From contig JAKSQL010000063.1 in the NCBI GenBank assembly GCA_024404125.1, positions 1-6,012 on the forward strand: a DNA stretch of 6,012 nt. Direction: 5' to 3'. Positions within the stretch are counted from its first letter, which is position 1, and each line of letters begins with the position of its first letter. Positions 5,693 to 6,012 of the stretch are shown one piece after another. The position numbers were made by a program, and so were the translations under genes. The notes below the pieces were generated by a model that saw nothing but the letters and a program-made list of their open reading frames with translations, was not told the origin of the DNA and ran no database searches. Origin of the DNA: Clostridia bacterium (lineage in GTDB: Bacteria; Bacillota; Clostridia; Oscillospirales; Acutalibacteraceae).

Positions 5693-6012
5693 TGCTATCC
5701 TCCAAATTTGCTTTAAGTTTATCAATTACAGAAAAGAAGGTGTTTATTTCTTCTTTTGATAAACCGTTTCGTAAACGCTTCTCGCGTTTTTTAATATCTT
5801 GCTCGATAATTTTTTGGATTTCGAGCGCCTTGTCAGTATGCACTATTTTTTTAAGACGTGCATCGTTTTCAACACTTTTTCTTATAATCAGTCCGCGCTG
5901 TTCCATAAGTTTAAGTATTTGTGTTGCGGTAGAACGGCGTATAGAAAAATGTGACTCGAAATCGCGCTGAAAAATGTCTTTATCCCGATTATTGAAAAAA
6001 TATCCGATTGCC
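5685..6012 (-). CDS. MarR-family transcriptional regulator, 5' end beyond the window
   Basis: Cytoplasmic DNA-binding regulator; the last 108 codons are visible and the frame stays open to the window edge, so the N-terminal dimerisation helix is missing. The visible part has a winged helix-turn-helix. A first helix lies around FFNNRDKDIFQRDFESHF, then a recognition helix SIRRSTATQILKLMEQRGLI, then the wing RKSVENDARLKKIVHTDKA, the usual MarR shape (D-x-R-x-K-x-V-x-L-T-x-K-G). A charged C-terminal helical region (IIEQDIKKREKRLRNGLSKEEINTF and onward) completes the dimer interface. The ATG at 5906 falls in the recognition helix and is not the start. The stop overlaps the start of ABC subunit A by 8 nt. 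As first visible gene of a MarR-ABC-ABC cassette it most likely represses its own operon and responds to a compound exported by the transporter. Its operator would be upstream, outside the window. Confidence 0.88.
   Translation of the reverse strand, partial: AIGYFFNNRDKDIFQRDFESHFSIRRSTATQILKLMEQRGLIIRKSVENDARLKKIVHTDKALEIQKIIEQDIKKREKRLRNGLSKEEINTFFSVIDKLKANLEDSNA
5699..5703 (-). promoter_or_regulatory. Ribosome binding site of ABC subunit A
   Basis: GGAGG on the - strand lies 6 nt before ATG 5692-5690, inside the last codons of the marR gene. It fixes the start and rules out the longer TTG-initiated reading from 5725. Confidence 0.85.

Noticed and set aside
5693..5725. TTG at 5725 as the start of ABC subunit A
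   Set aside because: It lies inside marR with no ribosome binding site, while ATG 5692 has GGAGG at 6 nt.

Overview
The window looks like a chromosomal segment of a low- to moderate-GC member of the Clostridia (Ruminococcaceae/Oscillospiraceae/Lachnospiraceae-like). I base this on AT-rich codon use, strong GGAGG-type ribosome binding sites, tightly packed genes, and protein families familiar from gut Clostridia: a TM287/288-like heterodimeric ABC exporter, a short ammonia-dependent NAD synthase and a DeoD-type phosphorylase. No mobile element, CRISPR array, rRNA or tRNA is visible, and no stretch over 300 bases lacks a gene.

Layout: one gene on the + strand at the left edge (11-469) encodes an Ala-rich helical protein resembling ATP-synthase b/E/H stalk subunits. 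It faces a minus-strand operon filling the rest of the window. In transcription order (right to left) this holds a MarR-family regulator (5' end beyond the window), ABC exporter subunit A (degenerate ATP site), ABC exporter subunit B (catalytic ATP site), deoD and nadE. Junctions are 8-nt overlaps (marR/A and A/B), an 18-nt gap (B/deoD) and a 5-nt gap (deoD/nadE). The two convergent units are separated by a perfect 13-bp hairpin, T-rich on both sides, that can serve as a shared bidirectional terminator.

How the genes fit together: the MarR regulator probably controls the exporter, as in many MarR-ABC-ABC drug-efflux cassettes. The two ABC halves carry complementary defects: A has Asp for the catalytic Glu and Gln for the H-loop His, while B has LSQGQ instead of LSGGQ. 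That predicts a heterodimer with one working and one degenerate ATP site. deoD and nadE add nucleoside salvage and the last step of NAD synthesis to the same transcript.

The most notable observation is that nadE is interrupted by an in-frame TAA at 602-604. The same frame stays open for another 23 codons, reads as a plausible NadE C-terminal tail, and ends at a second TAA (530-532) just before the terminator. The gene is therefore either truncated by a point nonsense mutation, affected by a sequence error, or read through. Other points worth a look are a His in the Q-loop of the catalytic ABC subunit, a Ser in the Walker A loop of its partner, and a WAWKHPH-containing insertion between membrane and nucleotide-binding domains.
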